Position numbers and translations under genes: made by a program. A stretch of DNA of 64,000 nt from Desulfuromonadaceae bacterium. Its GTDB lineage: Bacteria > Desulfobacterota > Desulfuromonadia > Geobacterales > Pseudopelobacteraceae. The stretch covers positions 62,001-126,000 of the forward strand of contig JAQUIT010000003.1 in assembly GCA_028681335.1 (NCBI GenBank). Direction: 5' to 3'. Positions 15,849 to 25,659 of the stretch are shown here, one piece after another. Within the stretch, counting starts at the first letter, position 1. Every line of letters starts with the position of its first letter. The notes under the pieces were generated by a model. That model was not told the DNA's origin and searched no databases. It saw nothing but the letters and a program-made list of their open reading frames with translations.

Positions 15849-17294
15849 TCAGACGGAGTCAGGTCGTTTTTTCAATCGTTTAGCCAGCCCTTGTCGTGTA
15901 ATGCCGAGTGTTGACGCGGCAAGAGTCTGGTTCCCGTGTGCACGCCGCATTGCTTCGGACACCAGCTGATGTCCTGCTTCCTCCAGGCTGGGTAGAAGTT
16001 CGGGGAAGACGGTGTTTTGTGGAGAGGTCACGGGATTGTTGTCGGTCAATGCTGAGTCTAATGTTCCTGATGCCCCCGGGTTTTGGTGTGGGCAAATAAT
16101 ATCTTTAAAGCTATCCAGAGGCAGAAGGTCTGACTTGCTAAGGCTGACAGCATTAAAGATCATGGCACGTAATTCTCTCACATTGCCGGGGAAGTTATAG
16201 TTTGAGAGTAGGCCGGTCAAGCCATTCGGGATACTGAGGATTTTTTTGCCGAAAGAGGTGGAGGCATCACTTACAAATTTGTGGATCAAGACTTCGAGAT
16301 CGTCCAGCCGTTCGCGTAGGGGAGGAATCCGGACTTGGTGAGTGCTTAAACGATAGTAGAGGTCTTTTCTGAATGTTCCTTTTGCTGTTTGGCAGGTAAG
16401 GTCACTGTTGGTTGCAAAAAAAAGCTTGGCTCTAAGCCTGCGAGGTCTGTCGGCACCAAGTGGGAAATATTCCCCCTCCTGTAGCAGGCGTAGCAATTTG
16501 ACCTGTGAGGTCGGGTTCAGATCGCCGATTTCATCAAGAAAGAGCGTGCCGCCTGCTGCTTCTTCAATCATTCCACGACGTACCCGCTCTGCTCCGGTAA
16601 ATGCGCCTTTGGTATGCCCAAACAAAGTGTCTGAAAAAGCGTTGTCGTCCAGGCCGGCAACGTTGACAGCCAGCCATGACTCGTTAGGACTGCGTATTTT
16701 GTGGATTGCTCTTGCTATAAGTTCCTTGCCTACTCCACTTTCTCCATAGATAAGAATTGGTTCAGAACTGTGGGCGACAGCTTCACAATACTGAAACACT
16801 GCGCGCATTTTTTTGCTGCAGGTGCTGATGTCTGCAAAGGCATCCGGGTATTCCAGTTTGTCTTCGAGGAATAATGATTTTAAACGCAGGTTTTCATCAT
16901 GCATTTCCCGAGTGCTGAGAGCATGATGGATGCTGTATATGAGGCGCTCCGTTTCGACCGTCTTTACATGGTAATCAAATGCGCCGAGTTTCATACAATT
17001 TACCGCTGTATCGACTTGATTCAGCCCACTGAGGATAATTACGGGGATTTCCGGAAAGTCTTTGGTGATCATCTGCAGCAGGTCCTGGCCTGAAAAATGT
17101 GGCATGGTCAAATCAAGAAGTACGATGCTGATGACGTTGTTTTTCAGTATCTGGATGACATCACGACTGTCAGAACATTTGATGATGTTGTTAAAGCCGA
17201 TTGTTCCGCGTAGCGTCATGGAGAGGCTGCGCAACCATGGGGCCTCATCATCGACGAGTAAAACAGGCTTATCAGGATAAAGTTTGTCACTCAT
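15849..17294 (-). CDS. Sigma54-dependent response regulator (NtrC family)
   Basis: A 481-residue protein. Receiver domain at about 8-125 (VLLVDDEAPWLRSL, phosphoacceptor Asp in IVLLDLTMPHFSG). AAA+ domain at about 150-385 with Walker A GESGVGKE, the sigma54-contacting loop GAFTGA and Walker B GGTLFLDEIGDL. Fis-type helix-turn-helix at the C-terminus (NQTLAASTLGITRQGLAKRL). The start at 17294 overlaps the stop of the sensor kinase gene by 8 nt, so they form a two-component operon. The adjacent downstream operon (14013, 13549) carries a sigma54 promoter and is the most likely target. Confidence 0.93.
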   Translation of the reverse strand: MSDKLYPDKPVLLVDDEAPWLRSLSMTLRGTIGFNNIIKCSDSRDVIQILKNNVISIVLLDLTMPHFSGQDLLQMITKDFPEIPVIILSGLNQVDTAVNCMKLGAFDYHVKTVETERLIYSIHHALSTREMHDENLRLKSLFLEDKLEYPDAFADISTCSKKMRAVFQYCEAVAHSSEPILIYGESGVGKELIARAIHKIRSPNESWLAVNVAGLDDNAFSDTLFGHTKGAFTGAERVRRGMIEEAAGGTLFLDEIGDLNPTSQVKLLRLLQEGEYFPLGADRPRRLRAKLFFATNSDLTCQTAKGTFRKDLYYRLSTHQVRIPPLRERLDDLEVLIHKFVSDASTSFGKKILSIPNGLTGLLSNYNFPGNVRELRAMIFNAVSLSKSDLLPLDSFKDIICPHQNPGASGTLDSALTDNNPVTSPQNTVFPELLPSLEEAGHQLVSEAMRRAHGNQTLAASTLGITRQGLAKRLKKRPDSV

Positions 17295-19602
17295 GTGCGT
17301 TCGCCTCCACATTGACCGGCAAATAGACACTGATGGTTGTGCCTTTATTGACTTCGGAGCTGAACTCCAATGTTCCGGAGTAGTCCTTTATTATTCGGTG
17401 AGATAAAGACAGGCCAAGGCCTGTTCCGTTGCTTTCCCGTTTTGTTGTAAAAAAAGGATCAGTTATGTGGGAAAGATTTTCTTCGCTGATTCCGCATCCT
17501 TCATCCTGAACGCGTATCACACATGACTGACGGTCTGAGTCGTACATGGTGGAGATCTCAACGCCGGAATTCTTATCGGGAAGGGATTGGCAGGCATTCA
17601 GGATCAGGTTGACTATCACCTGCTCAATCCGGTGTAAATTTCCTTGAAACGTTGGCAGTTGTTGGGCATAGGAGACAGAAAACTTGTTGGTAGAACTCTT
17701 TATTGTATTGTTTGTAAGTCGTATGGATGCCCTTACCGCTTTATTAAGGTCAACCGGTTCAAGATCTGTTGGGACGTCTTGACGGGAAAAATCCTTAAGG
17801 TCGTTGACGATTCTTTTAATACGACAAGCACTTTCAAACATCTCCGTAAATAGAAACGGAAGCTCTCCTCGGATTTCCTGGTAGGGAAAGCCCGTAAGTG
17901 AGAATTCTCCATGCTTCTCATAATGATGCTGCAGGATAGGAGCAGCATCATGGCAAGCTTTTCTGAGTAGTTCTGCATTAAGCATGATCAGTGCATTGGG
18001 GTTGTTGATTTCGTGGGCGACTCCTGCTGCCAGTTCTCCTAGAGAAGCTAACCGTCCGTTTCTGTGACTCTCTTCAATTAAACGTCTTTTTTCCGTGACA
18101 TCACTAGCCAGTGTAATGGCATGTGTTATTTCTCCGCTGGCGGACTTGATCGGAAAGGCTTTGACTTCAAGGGCTCTCCCATCCGGAGTCGTTATGATAG
18201 CCTCTTCATTGAGGCCTGACGTGAGTGTTTTTACTGCCGGGCAGTTGTCGCAGAGAGAGAGGCGACTGTAGAGCGATGTGCAGCAGTATTCACCAGGTAT
18301 GGATCCCAGGGCATTGTTGGAGTGCGTGCCGGCATGATAGTTTGTCCAGATGACTTTCATGTCTTTTGAAATGAGGGCAAGCCCTTCCGGTATGCCTTCA
18401 AGAATAACCTGAAACTGTTGCGAGAGGTTTTTGTAGTTCTCCGTACTCAGGCGCAGCTGCGCTTCGGCACGCCTTCGACGGATATTGTTGCTTGTAAGGA
18501 AGAGGGTGATAATAAGTGAACTACATAACACTCCGGCAGAAATCCAGAGTTGGGATTTGGTTATCTCGTATGAAGCAGGTGGTGTGTTAACAAGTCGATG
18601 TTTAGTCGGCAAGTGGTTAATGGATATGCCAAGACGTTCAAGTTCATTGTAATCGAATACAGGGGTGTCAAATGTTGATTTTACAACGGGAATTGAGCCG
18701 GCAGGTTGGCCTTGAAGGATGCGCAATGCAATTTCAGCTGCCTGAACGCCCTGCTGTCTGGCATTAAGCAGTGATCCGCCGACAATACCCTGATTGAGAT
18801 AAACGTCCCAGAAGCTGTAGAGTGGTCGTTTGGTTGCTTGTCTCACCAGCAGGTTCTTCTCTTTGAATGAAAGTAGATTGTCGTGCTGATCCCTGATCGA
18901 ACCGTTAATGACTACAACCGAGTCGTCGCTCAGTTCGGATAATTGTTCGCGCAAAGCTTCGGAAGGTATGTCGTTCCAGAAGGAGAACTCCGGCTTACCG
19001 GATAGTCTCCGGGACAAGCCAAGAAGTTTTTGGTAATTTACCCGGTCGGAAAGATCCATGAGGCTTCCGATAACAACGACCTTGCTGACTTTTGGGTGCA
19101 AGGAAAGAGCTTGCTGGATGACCCCGGCATAGTCAGGGTCGGCTCTGACGCCGGTTATGTCCGGCACTCCTTGGGCAAGTTGCTGGCTGTCGCAATTAAT
19201 GCCGCAATAGACGATCGGAATTGAATGAAGCAGGCTGTTACGGTGTTCCAAAGCATAATTTAGTGCTGCGTTATCAGAAAGAAGGACCACGTCAAATTTC
19301 CGATCCTTGAATTTGTAGTGCAAAATCGCGTCAAGAACACGGGCAAAATAACGGGAATCGTGGTAGCGTTTGGTGTCAAGATACTCGACATCTACCGTCA
19401 GGTTGATGTCTGTATTGTCAAAAACAGACTGCATGCCGGACATTATCTGATCTGTCCACGGGAGTCCAACGTGGTAGGAGTGCAAAATAAGGATACGTTT
19501 AGACTCTGTTTTTGGTGTTTCTGCCAAAACAAGGCCGTTGCCAAGCAGCGGAATGGAGAGGAACAGAAGAATCACAAAAAGCTTGACTGTCTTGACTGTC
19601 AC
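17287..19602 (-). CDS. Sensor histidine kinase with ABC-substrate-binding sensor domain
   Basis: A 771-residue protein. A signal/anchor sequence precedes a periplasmic ABC_sub_bind-type domain (about 35-320; KRILILHSYHVGLPWTDQ, VPDITGVRADPDYAGVIQQ). A second transmembrane helix (LWISAGVLCSSLIITLFL) follows. A PAS-like domain (about 395-500) carries a cysteine group, CCTSLYSRLSLCDNCP. The histidine box is GVAHEINNPNAL, and the ATPase domain has NLILNACQSL, VQDEGCGIS and GTGLGLSLSHRII. It likely senses a small periplasmic ligand and phosphorylates the overlapping sigma54 response regulator. Confidence 0.9.
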   Translation of the reverse strand: MTVKTVKLFVILLFLSIPLLGNGLVLAETPKTESKRILILHSYHVGLPWTDQIMSGMQSVFDNTDINLTVDVEYLDTKRYHDSRYFARVLDAILHYKFKDRKFDVVLLSDNAALNYALEHRNSLLHSIPIVYCGINCDSQQLAQGVPDITGVRADPDYAGVIQQALSLHPKVSKVVVIGSLMDLSDRVNYQKLLGLSRRLSGKPEFSFWNDIPSEALREQLSELSDDSVVVINGSIRDQHDNLLSFKEKNLLVRQATKRPLYSFWDVYLNQGIVGGSLLNARQQGVQAAEIALRILQGQPAGSIPVVKSTFDTPVFDYNELERLGISINHLPTKHRLVNTPPASYEITKSQLWISAGVLCSSLIITLFLTSNNIRRRRAEAQLRLSTENYKNLSQQFQVILEGIPEGLALISKDMKVIWTNYHAGTHSNNALGSIPGEYCCTSLYSRLSLCDNCPAVKTLTSGLNEEAIITTPDGRALEVKAFPIKSASGEITHAITLASDVTEKRRLIEESHRNGRLASLGELAAGVAHEINNPNALIMLNAELLRKACHDAAPILQHHYEKHGEFSLTGFPYQEIRGELPFLFTEMFESACRIKRIVNDLKDFSRQDVPTDLEPVDLNKAVRASIRLTNNTIKSSTNKFSVSYAQQLPTFQGNLHRIEQVIVNLILNACQSLPDKNSGVEISTMYDSDRQSCVIRVQDEGCGISEENLSHITDPFFTTKRESNGTGLGLSLSHRIIKDYSGTLEFSSEVNKGTTISVYLPVNVEANAHE

Positions 19603-19976
19603 GTCTGATGCGACCTCTTTTCAAGTTTTTTGGGGAGATGGACGGTTACTGAATTGCTGAAGTATAGTCCAGTTAATGTCATCGATTCAAGAAAAGACTT
19701 TATCGGATCAACTCGTATGCAGCTTTTAAGTTGAGGAGTTTGGGCAGAATACCGTCTATGGGTGAGGGATGCTTTCCGTTTCATGAAGTAAATATTATGT
19801 TAAAACATTGAATACCAATCTGCCGGAAAACTGATACGTTATGCAGGTTTTCTCTGTTTTGTTTACAAATGTAAAGGGCGCCCTTTCGGTCGCCCTTTAC
19901 TGCTTTATCTTCATACAAGAATAGTTACGTATCAGTATGTTGGCCTGTTAATGTACAGGCACGTTTATGGTAGCAC
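19603..19976. terminator. Intergenic region with a perfect terminator-like hairpin (19871-19900)
   Basis: gtaaagggcg / cgccctttac has perfect 10-bp arms around ccctttcggt. It lies downstream of the SseB-like gene on the minus strand and can serve as its terminator. The rest of this 374-bp stretch, which includes the upstream region of the kinase gene, shows no further gene. Confidence 0.65.
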
Positions 19977-20438
19977 TTATGGATGTGGCTGTTCCTGCTC
20001 TGCTGCATCAGCATTGCAGCGCTCCACAACTTCTTTAAGCCAGGCAATTTCATCGGGAAGAAACTGTTTCGAGTATTCTGTGCCGACGTTCAGCGCCCAG
20101 TGGAGCGGCGGCATGGTTGTAGCGGCAAGTATATATCCCGGCACATCAACCCATTTGACATCGTTTGTTGCCCAACTTTTTAAGCGCTCTTCCGTATCAA
20201 AAAGCATCAGGTAATCATTTCCTTCCGATTCGATGACGAGGGGGAGAATCTGACCCTCCTCGAGTTCTGATTTTATGTCTGACTCCTGCTGGTCAAGAGT
20301 AGGGACGCAAAAGGTCATATTGAGAAAAACATCGTAATATTTCGACTGAAGCTTGGTGTCATCCATATCCAGACGCAGTGCATGCAGCGCCTGATCGAGT
20401 TCGGTTATTCCCTGAGAATTGTCTGTTGTCGCTGCCAT
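19977..20438 (-). CDS. SseB N-terminal-domain-like protein
   Basis: A 153-residue protein. The start at 20438 follows aaaggag; the frame is open upstream without a site. The pattern ELDQALHALRLDMDD...YYDVFLNMTFCVPTL...LPLVIESEGNDYLMLFDTEERLKSWA matches the SseB N-terminal domain family, cytoplasmic proteins of about 120-150 residues with no settled biochemical function. It stands alone and converges with nothing. The call rests on the fold-level pattern. Confidence 0.75.
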   Translation of the reverse strand: MAATTDNSQGITELDQALHALRLDMDDTKLQSKYYDVFLNMTFCVPTLDQQESDIKSELEEGQILPLVIESEGNDYLMLFDTEERLKSWATNDVKWVDVPGYILAATTMPPLHWALNVGTEYSKQFLPDEIAWLKEVVERCNADAAEQEQPHP

Positions 20439-20689
20439 CGGTTTGGGCTCCTTTAAATGAGTGAAAAAATTTTCGGCATAGTAGCTGAAATGTCCTGGCG
20501 CGGCAATCAGCAAAAAAGGTGAATGAACGCGTCCGGTGGATGCCGGGATATGCTGCTAGGCTCAGAAAGCGGGTAAAGGGCCACTTTTGTCGTTTCGGTG
20601 TCCGTTGATAGTAGTGTATATTATCAAAATAGGCAGGCTGTCGACAACAGCATCTTCATTCAAATAAAATTCTCAGCGGAAGACCACTT

Positions 20690-21211
20690 ATGAAAATACA
20701 GAAACTAACAGTCGAGAATCGCCCCAAGGTTTACGCGTTGCTACAGAATGCTTTTCCCGACAGCGTCTACGAAGTAACTCTGGTGCAAAAACTTCATGAG
20801 CATGAGCGGGCTCTGTACGAATGGGTCTGCATTCATACCAACAAGGCCATCGCCTACATCGCCTTTTCCCCTGCCTATGAAGGAAAAGAAATCTGCGGCC
20901 TGCACCTGGCGCCTATGGCCGTGGCGCCCGATTTCCAAAAGCAGGGGGTAGGGGCGGAGCTGCTCCGCTTTGCCCTGCGTCAGGAGGCGATCAAAAACCA
21001 GCCGCTGTTTGTCCTTGGTGAACCTGGCTATTACAAGCGCTTCGGCTTCGAGCCCTGCAAGGAGCCGGTCTGTCCGTTTGACCAAGACAATGCGCATTTT
21101 CTGAGTATGCGTAACAGTGCCACTGCCGGTTTCAGTGTCGGCTATGAACCTGAATTTAAGACTGCCGCTCTGCCGCCGGGGCAGCAGGGTAAGAAACGCC
21201 GGAAACGCTGA
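20690..21211 (+). CDS. GNAT-family N-acetyltransferase (YhbS-like)
   Basis: A 173-residue protein. The acetyl-CoA site is seen as LAPMAVAPDFQKQGVGAELLRFAL (the Q/RxxGxG/A loop). LFVLGEPGYYKRFGFEPC follows, a hallmark of YhbS-type members. The acceptor substrate cannot be inferred. The C-terminal tail is basic (GKKRRKR). The ribosome site is modest (gcggaagaccactt). Confidence 0.88.
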   Translation: MKIQKLTVENRPKVYALLQNAFPDSVYEVTLVQKLHEHERALYEWVCIHTNKAIAYIAFSPAYEGKEICGLHLAPMAVAPDFQKQGVGAELLRFALRQEAIKNQPLFVLGEPGYYKRFGFEPCKEPVCPFDQDNAHFLSMRNSATAGFSVGYEPEFKTAALPPGQQGKKRRKR

Positions 21212-21354
21212 GGAGTGCGGTTGCCAGCAGTAGGAGGTCTGTCTGACCTGGCCTGCCACAGATAGAACCGGTTGCGAACGTCCCGAATTTAAACCAAAAT
21301 CCAACGTAATGTAGTAATTTATGTATCTTTAACTATTGCTTACCGGAGCGGTGA

Positions 21355-22641
21355 ATGCTCAATGATCGAGAGAACAACCAGCCACAACTGCCGAAGAGTT
21401 CTGATTTTGTCAGAAAGTACCTGACCGGTATCTTTCTTATGTTATGTCTGATTGTACTGTCCGTTTTCTGGGGGTTCAGTTACCGTTCCAATGCCCTGAT
21501 CAAGACTCAGTTGTTGAAGCAGGGACAAGCCTTCTTCGGGGAGGTGGTAATTACTCGTTCATGGGCGGCAAAACATGGTGGTGTCTATGTCAAGATCACT
21601 CCGGAAACGGTAGTCAACCCGTATCTTTTGCAAATACCGGGACTTAAGGTCGTCATCAAGGATGAGGACGGTGTTGCCTACACCCTGAAAAATCCTGCTT
21701 TGATGACGCGTGAGTTGTCTGAAATTGCGGCGGCCAAAGGGATGTTTAAGTTTAAAATTACCAGTCTTGACCCATTGAATCCAACCAATACGGCTGACAC
21801 GTTTGAACAGGCGGCGTTAACCTCATTCGCGCATGGTGTAAAGGAGTACTACCGTTTCGAGCAGGAGGGCGACAAGGTTTACTTCCGCTACATGGCCCCA
21901 TTGACTACCATGAAACCATGTCTCAAGTGTCATGCACAGCAGGGCTACAAAGAGGGTGATGTGCGTGGCGGTATCAGTGTCAGTATTCCTGCGACCGATA
22001 TGCTCCAGCAGATCAAGGAAAACCGCTACTATATTACTCTCATTGCCCTCTGTATCGTCGGGCTTATCTACGCAATTATCCGCTATGTTGCCCGGGTCTT
22101 TGTCGGTGACCTGAATCGGGCAGAACAGCAGTTGCGGGAGATGGCCAACCACGATTTCCTGACCGGTCTGCTTAACCGCCGCGAGGCCTACCGGCAGGTT
22201 GAGGAAGAAATGGGACGCTCGGCACGAACAGGCAGGCCGCTTGCTTTTATCCTGTTTGATATTGATTGTTTTAAACGCTTGAATGACACCTATGGCCATA
22301 ATGCCGGTGATATGGTCTTGAAACAACTTGGGGCCAAGCTGGTGTCTACCTTGCGTGATTATGATATTGCCTGCCGGTATGGCGGTGAGGAGTTTCTGGT
22401 CGTGGCGCCTGAAACCGACCTAAAGCAAGCAGTAATACTTGCTGAACGGCTGCGTATGATTGTCTCTGAAGCCAATTTCAGCACCGATGCCGAAGATGTT
22501 GCCGTTACTGTCAGTATGGGAGTGAGTATGTTACAGCACTCTGATACCATTGAAACGGCTATCTCAAGGGCTGATGTTGCTCTCTACCAGGCCAAGGAGG
22601 GTGGCCGCAATCGTGTCTGCATGGCTGGTGAGGCTCCTTAA
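21355..22641 (+). CDS. Diguanylate cyclase with Tll0287-like (DUF3365) heme-type sensor domain
   Basis: A 428-residue protein. One N-terminal transmembrane helix, a periplasmic DUF3365/Tll0287-like domain (about 50-215) with a CxxCH heme-attachment motif (KPCLKCHAQQG), and a second helix (YYITLIALCIVGLIYAII) precede the GGDEF domain. The catalytic motif is RYGGEEFLVV. An inhibitory RxxD site (RDYD) lies five residues before it. Guanine-binding residues are kept (LNDTYGHNAGD), so it should make c-di-GMP rather than cGAMP. It probably links a periplasmic redox or gas signal to c-di-GMP. A terminator follows. Confidence 0.9.
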   Translation: MLNDRENNQPQLPKSSDFVRKYLTGIFLMLCLIVLSVFWGFSYRSNALIKTQLLKQGQAFFGEVVITRSWAAKHGGVYVKITPETVVNPYLLQIPGLKVVIKDEDGVAYTLKNPALMTRELSEIAAAKGMFKFKITSLDPLNPTNTADTFEQAALTSFAHGVKEYYRFEQEGDKVYFRYMAPLTTMKPCLKCHAQQGYKEGDVRGGISVSIPATDMLQQIKENRYYITLIALCIVGLIYAIIRYVARVFVGDLNRAEQQLREMANHDFLTGLLNRREAYRQVEEEMGRSARTGRPLAFILFDIDCFKRLNDTYGHNAGDMVLKQLGAKLVSTLRDYDIACRYGGEEFLVVAPETDLKQAVILAERLRMIVSEANFSTDAEDVAVTVSMGVSMLQHSDTIETAISRADVALYQAKEGGRNRVCMAGEAP

Positions 22642-22785
22642 CGCTCGAAGAGTTTGTTTTTTAAGCTGATTAATGTCGTGGCCGCTGGCGCGGCTTATTG
22701 AGCTTTTGAGGTTATCGGGCTTATTCTGTTGGTACAGTACCTGTATCATCAGGGAGCCGGGTGAAACTGTTCAGTTAAAGTAAAA

Positions 22786-22830
22786 AACGCCGGTCTCCGC
22801 ATTGTTCCTGTCGGAGGCCGGTTTCGTTTT
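22786..22830 (+). terminator. Rho-independent terminator
   Basis: ccggtctccg / cggaggccgg with a 12-nt loop and a following tttcgtttt, downstream of the diguanylate cyclase gene. Confidence 0.75.
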
Positions 22831-22846
22831 GAGCCATAATTATGAT

Positions 22847-22882
22847 TTGACAATACATTTCTGAAAAGTGTATACAGTATGC
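22847..22882 (+). promoter_or_regulatory. acnB promoter with overlapping operator
   Basis: -35 TTGACA at 22847-22852 and -10 TATACA at 22871-22876, 18 bp apart. The -10 is embedded in GTGTATACAGTATGC (22868-22882). The same sequence, inverted, lies before frdC at 34584-34598, suggesting a shared repressor site. Confidence 0.7.
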
Positions 22883-22946
22883 GATTTACACTCGCGTTTT
22901 AAACTTGTATCCATCGCAGAATATACCCCACGAAGGAGGAACAAAA

Positions 22947-25478
22947 ATGATTGAAGCGTATCTAGCACATGAGAAGGAGAGGGCGGCTCAAGGCATTCCC
23001 GCACTCCCATTGACCCCTGAACAGACAACCGGCCTTTGCGAGCAACTGGTTAACCCACCTGCCGGTCAGGAAGCTTTCCTGCTGACCCTGCTCAAAGAGC
23101 GTGTTTCCCCAGGTGTTGATCCTGCTGCCGAAGTAAAAGCTGCTTTCCTTGCCGAAATCATAGCTGGAACAAAGAAGTCTCCGCTCGTGACTCCGGTTGA
23201 TGCCGTTCGTATTCTCGGCACCATGATGGGTGGTTACAACGTGGCTCCGCTCGTTGCCGCACTGTCAAACCCCGCCCTGGCTGACGAAGCTGCCTGTGCC
23301 CTGTCCGGCATGACTCTTGTCTATGATGGTTTTGACCAGGTTGTTGCACTTTCCGCAACTAATGCTGCCGCGAAAAAAGTTCTTACCTCTTGGGCAAATG
23401 CTGAGTGGTTCACCAACAAGCCAAGCCTGGCCGAGATCATCAAGGTCAAGGTGTACAAGGTTGAAGGCGAAATCAACACCGACGATTTTTCACCTGCAGG
23501 CGATGCCTGGAGCCGTCCGGATATCCCACTGCACGCTCTGGCCATGGGTAAAACCCGTTTTCCCGATGGACTGGCAACTATTGCCAAGTTCCGTGAAGAT
23601 GGTTTCCAGGTTGCCTTTGTCGGCGATGTTGTTGGCACCGGTTCTTCACGTAAATCTGCCTGCAACTCGGTACTCTGGTGCATCGGCCAGGATATTCCGT
23701 GCGTTCCTAACAAGAAAACTGCCGGCGTTATCATCGGCAGCGTTATCGCCCCGATCTTTTTCAACACTGCTCAGGATTCCGGCGCTCTGCCGCTGAAAGC
23801 TGATGTTACCAAGATGAATACCGGTGACGTGATCGTTATCGATACAAAAAAAGGCGAGATCAAGAGCGAAGGCGGCGAACTGCTCTCCACATTCCAGATC
23901 GCACCTAACACCGTTGCCGACGAATTCCGTGCCGGCGGTCGTATCCCACTGATCATCGGTCGTGCTGTTACTGACCGTGCCCGTACGGCGCTTGGCCTTG
24001 GTGCAACTGACATCTTTACTCTGCCGGTCAATCCGGTAGCCAAATCAGGCCAGGGATACACCCAGGCTCAGAAAATGGTCGGTCAGGCATGCGGCGTTGC
24101 CGGCATCCTGCCTGGCACAGCATGCGAGCCGAAAATGACTACGGTCGGTTCACAGGACACAACCGGTCCGATGACCGCTGACGAGCTGAAAGAGCTTGCC
24201 TGCCTCAAATTCCTGTCGCCGATGTTCATGCAGTCTTTCTGCCATACCGCTGCGTATCCGAAGCCTGCTGACGTCAAGATGCACAAGACCCTGCCACAGT
24301 TCATCATCGAGCGTGGCGGCGTTCCATTGAAGCCGGGCGACGGCGTTATCCACTCATGGCTGAACCGTCTGCTGCTCCCTGATACCGTTGGTACCGGTGG
24401 CGATTCACACACCCGTTTCCCGATCGGCATCTCCTTCCCGGCCGGTTCCGGTCTGGTTGCCTTTGCCGGCGCCATGGGCTTCATGCCGCTTGATATGCCG
24501 GAATCCGTTCTGGTTCGTTTCAAGGGCAAGCTCAACCCCGGTATCACCCTGCGTGACGCTGTTAATGCAATTCCTTACTGGGCCATCAAACAGGGCCATC
24601 TGACAGTTCCTAAGAAGAACAAGATCAACATCTTCAATGGCCGTATTCTCGAAATGGAAGGTCTGCCTGACCTCTCCGTAGAGCAGGCTTTCGAACTGAC
24701 CGATGCCGCTGCAGAGCGCTCTGCCGCTGCCGGCTGCATCAAGCTTTCCGAAGCTTCCGTGGCCACATACCTGCGTTCCAACGTGGCCTTGATGAAGAAG
24801 ATGATCGCTGAAGGGTATCAGGATGCGCAGACACTGCAGAACCGCATCGATGCCGTCAACGAGTGGCTGAAAGCTCCCAAGTTGCTCGAGGCTGATGCCA
24901 ACGCCGAGTATGCTGCTGTTATCGAGATCGATCTGGCTGAGATCACCGAGCCGATTCTGGCCTGCCCGAACGACCCTGATGATGTCAAGCTGCTTTCAGA
25001 TGTTGCCGGCACACAGATCCAGGATGTTTTCCTCGGTTCGTGCATGACCAATATCGGTCACTTCCGTGCTGCTGCCGAGATCTGGCGCGGCCAGAAGTTC
25101 AATCCGGCTGTCCGTACCTGGATCTGCCCGCCGACCCGCATGGATCAGGTGAAGCTGAAAGACGAAGCCTGTTTCTCAGTCTACAGCGCTTTCGGTGCCC
25201 GCATCGAAATCGCCGGTTGCTCGCTCTGCATGGGTAACCAGGCTCGCGTACCTGATGGTGTCAACATGTTCTCCACCTCGACCCGTAACTTCGATGATCG
25301 TATCGGCAACGGCGCCAAGGTATATCTCGGTTCCGCCGAACTGGGTGCAGTTACTGCGCTGATGGGTAAACTGCCGACACCGGCTGAGTTCCTCGAAGTC
25401 TACAAAGAGAAAATTGAGCCGAACAAGGACAAGATTTACAAGTACCTGCAGTTTGATGAGATGCCGGACTACAAGTAA
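22947..25478 (+). CDS. acnB: Bifunctional aconitate hydratase 2 / 2-methylisocitrate dehydratase
   Basis: An 843-residue protein, full length for AcnB. The start at 22947 follows gaaggaggaac. The domain order is typical: a HEAT-like N-terminus (MIEAYLAHEKERAAQG), then the swivel domain (INTDDFSPAGDAWSRPDIP, FVGDVVGTGSSRKSACNS), then the catalytic domains. The [4Fe-4S] cysteines are seen in FLGSCMTNIGHF and CSLCMGNQARV. It interconverts citrate and isocitrate in the TCA cycle. It is a single-gene unit: its own promoter is upstream and a terminator is at 25530. Its promoter shares an operator-like palindrome with frdCAB. Confidence 0.97.
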   Translation: MIEAYLAHEKERAAQGIPALPLTPEQTTGLCEQLVNPPAGQEAFLLTLLKERVSPGVDPAAEVKAAFLAEIIAGTKKSPLVTPVDAVRILGTMMGGYNVAPLVAALSNPALADEAACALSGMTLVYDGFDQVVALSATNAAAKKVLTSWANAEWFTNKPSLAEIIKVKVYKVEGEINTDDFSPAGDAWSRPDIPLHALAMGKTRFPDGLATIAKFREDGFQVAFVGDVVGTGSSRKSACNSVLWCIGQDIPCVPNKKTAGVIIGSVIAPIFFNTAQDSGALPLKADVTKMNTGDVIVIDTKKGEIKSEGGELLSTFQIAPNTVADEFRAGGRIPLIIGRAVTDRARTALGLGATDIFTLPVNPVAKSGQGYTQAQKMVGQACGVAGILPGTACEPKMTTVGSQDTTGPMTADELKELACLKFLSPMFMQSFCHTAAYPKPADVKMHKTLPQFIIERGGVPLKPGDGVIHSWLNRLLLPDTVGTGGDSHTRFPIGISFPAGSGLVAFAGAMGFMPLDMPESVLVRFKGKLNPGITLRDAVNAIPYWAIKQGHLTVPKKNKINIFNGRILEMEGLPDLSVEQAFELTDAAAERSAAAGCIKLSEASVATYLRSNVALMKKMIAEGYQDAQTLQNRIDAVNEWLKAPKLLEADANAEYAAVIEIDLAEITEPILACPNDPDDVKLLSDVAGTQIQDVFLGSCMTNIGHFRAAAEIWRGQKFNPAVRTWICPPTRMDQVKLKDEACFSVYSAFGARIEIAGCSLCMGNQARVPDGVNMFSTSTRNFDDRIGNGAKVYLGSAELGAVTALMGKLPTPAEFLEVYKEKIEPNKDKIYKYLQFDEMPDYK

Positions 25479-25496
25479 GACAAGCTATGGATGAAA

Positions 25497-25564
25497 AGCT
25501 TGAGGCCGTGAGGCCGACGGCATACTAATAAACCCCCGTTCGGGCATGCCCGGGCGGGGGTTTA
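25497..25564 (+). terminator. Terminator within a dispersed repeat (copy 1)
   Basis: aaacccccg / cgggggttt (25530-25563) ends acnB. The whole 68-bp block, beginning agcttgaggcc, is closely matched at 28748-28815 downstream of the fibronectin gene. Confidence 0.8.
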
Positions 25565-25659
25565 TGCTTGCCATTAGCTTGAAGATAGGGTACCACACAA
25601 ACTTATTATGAAGCGCAGTGCCATCCGGCTCATATTTACGGACATGAGGAAACAGCAGT

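Noticed and set aside
21355-22641. Diguanylate cyclase as a source of cGAMP (Hypr type)
   Set aside because: The second guanine-binding residue is Asp (GHNAGD), not the Ser seen in Hypr cGAMP synthases, so c-di-GMP is the expected product.
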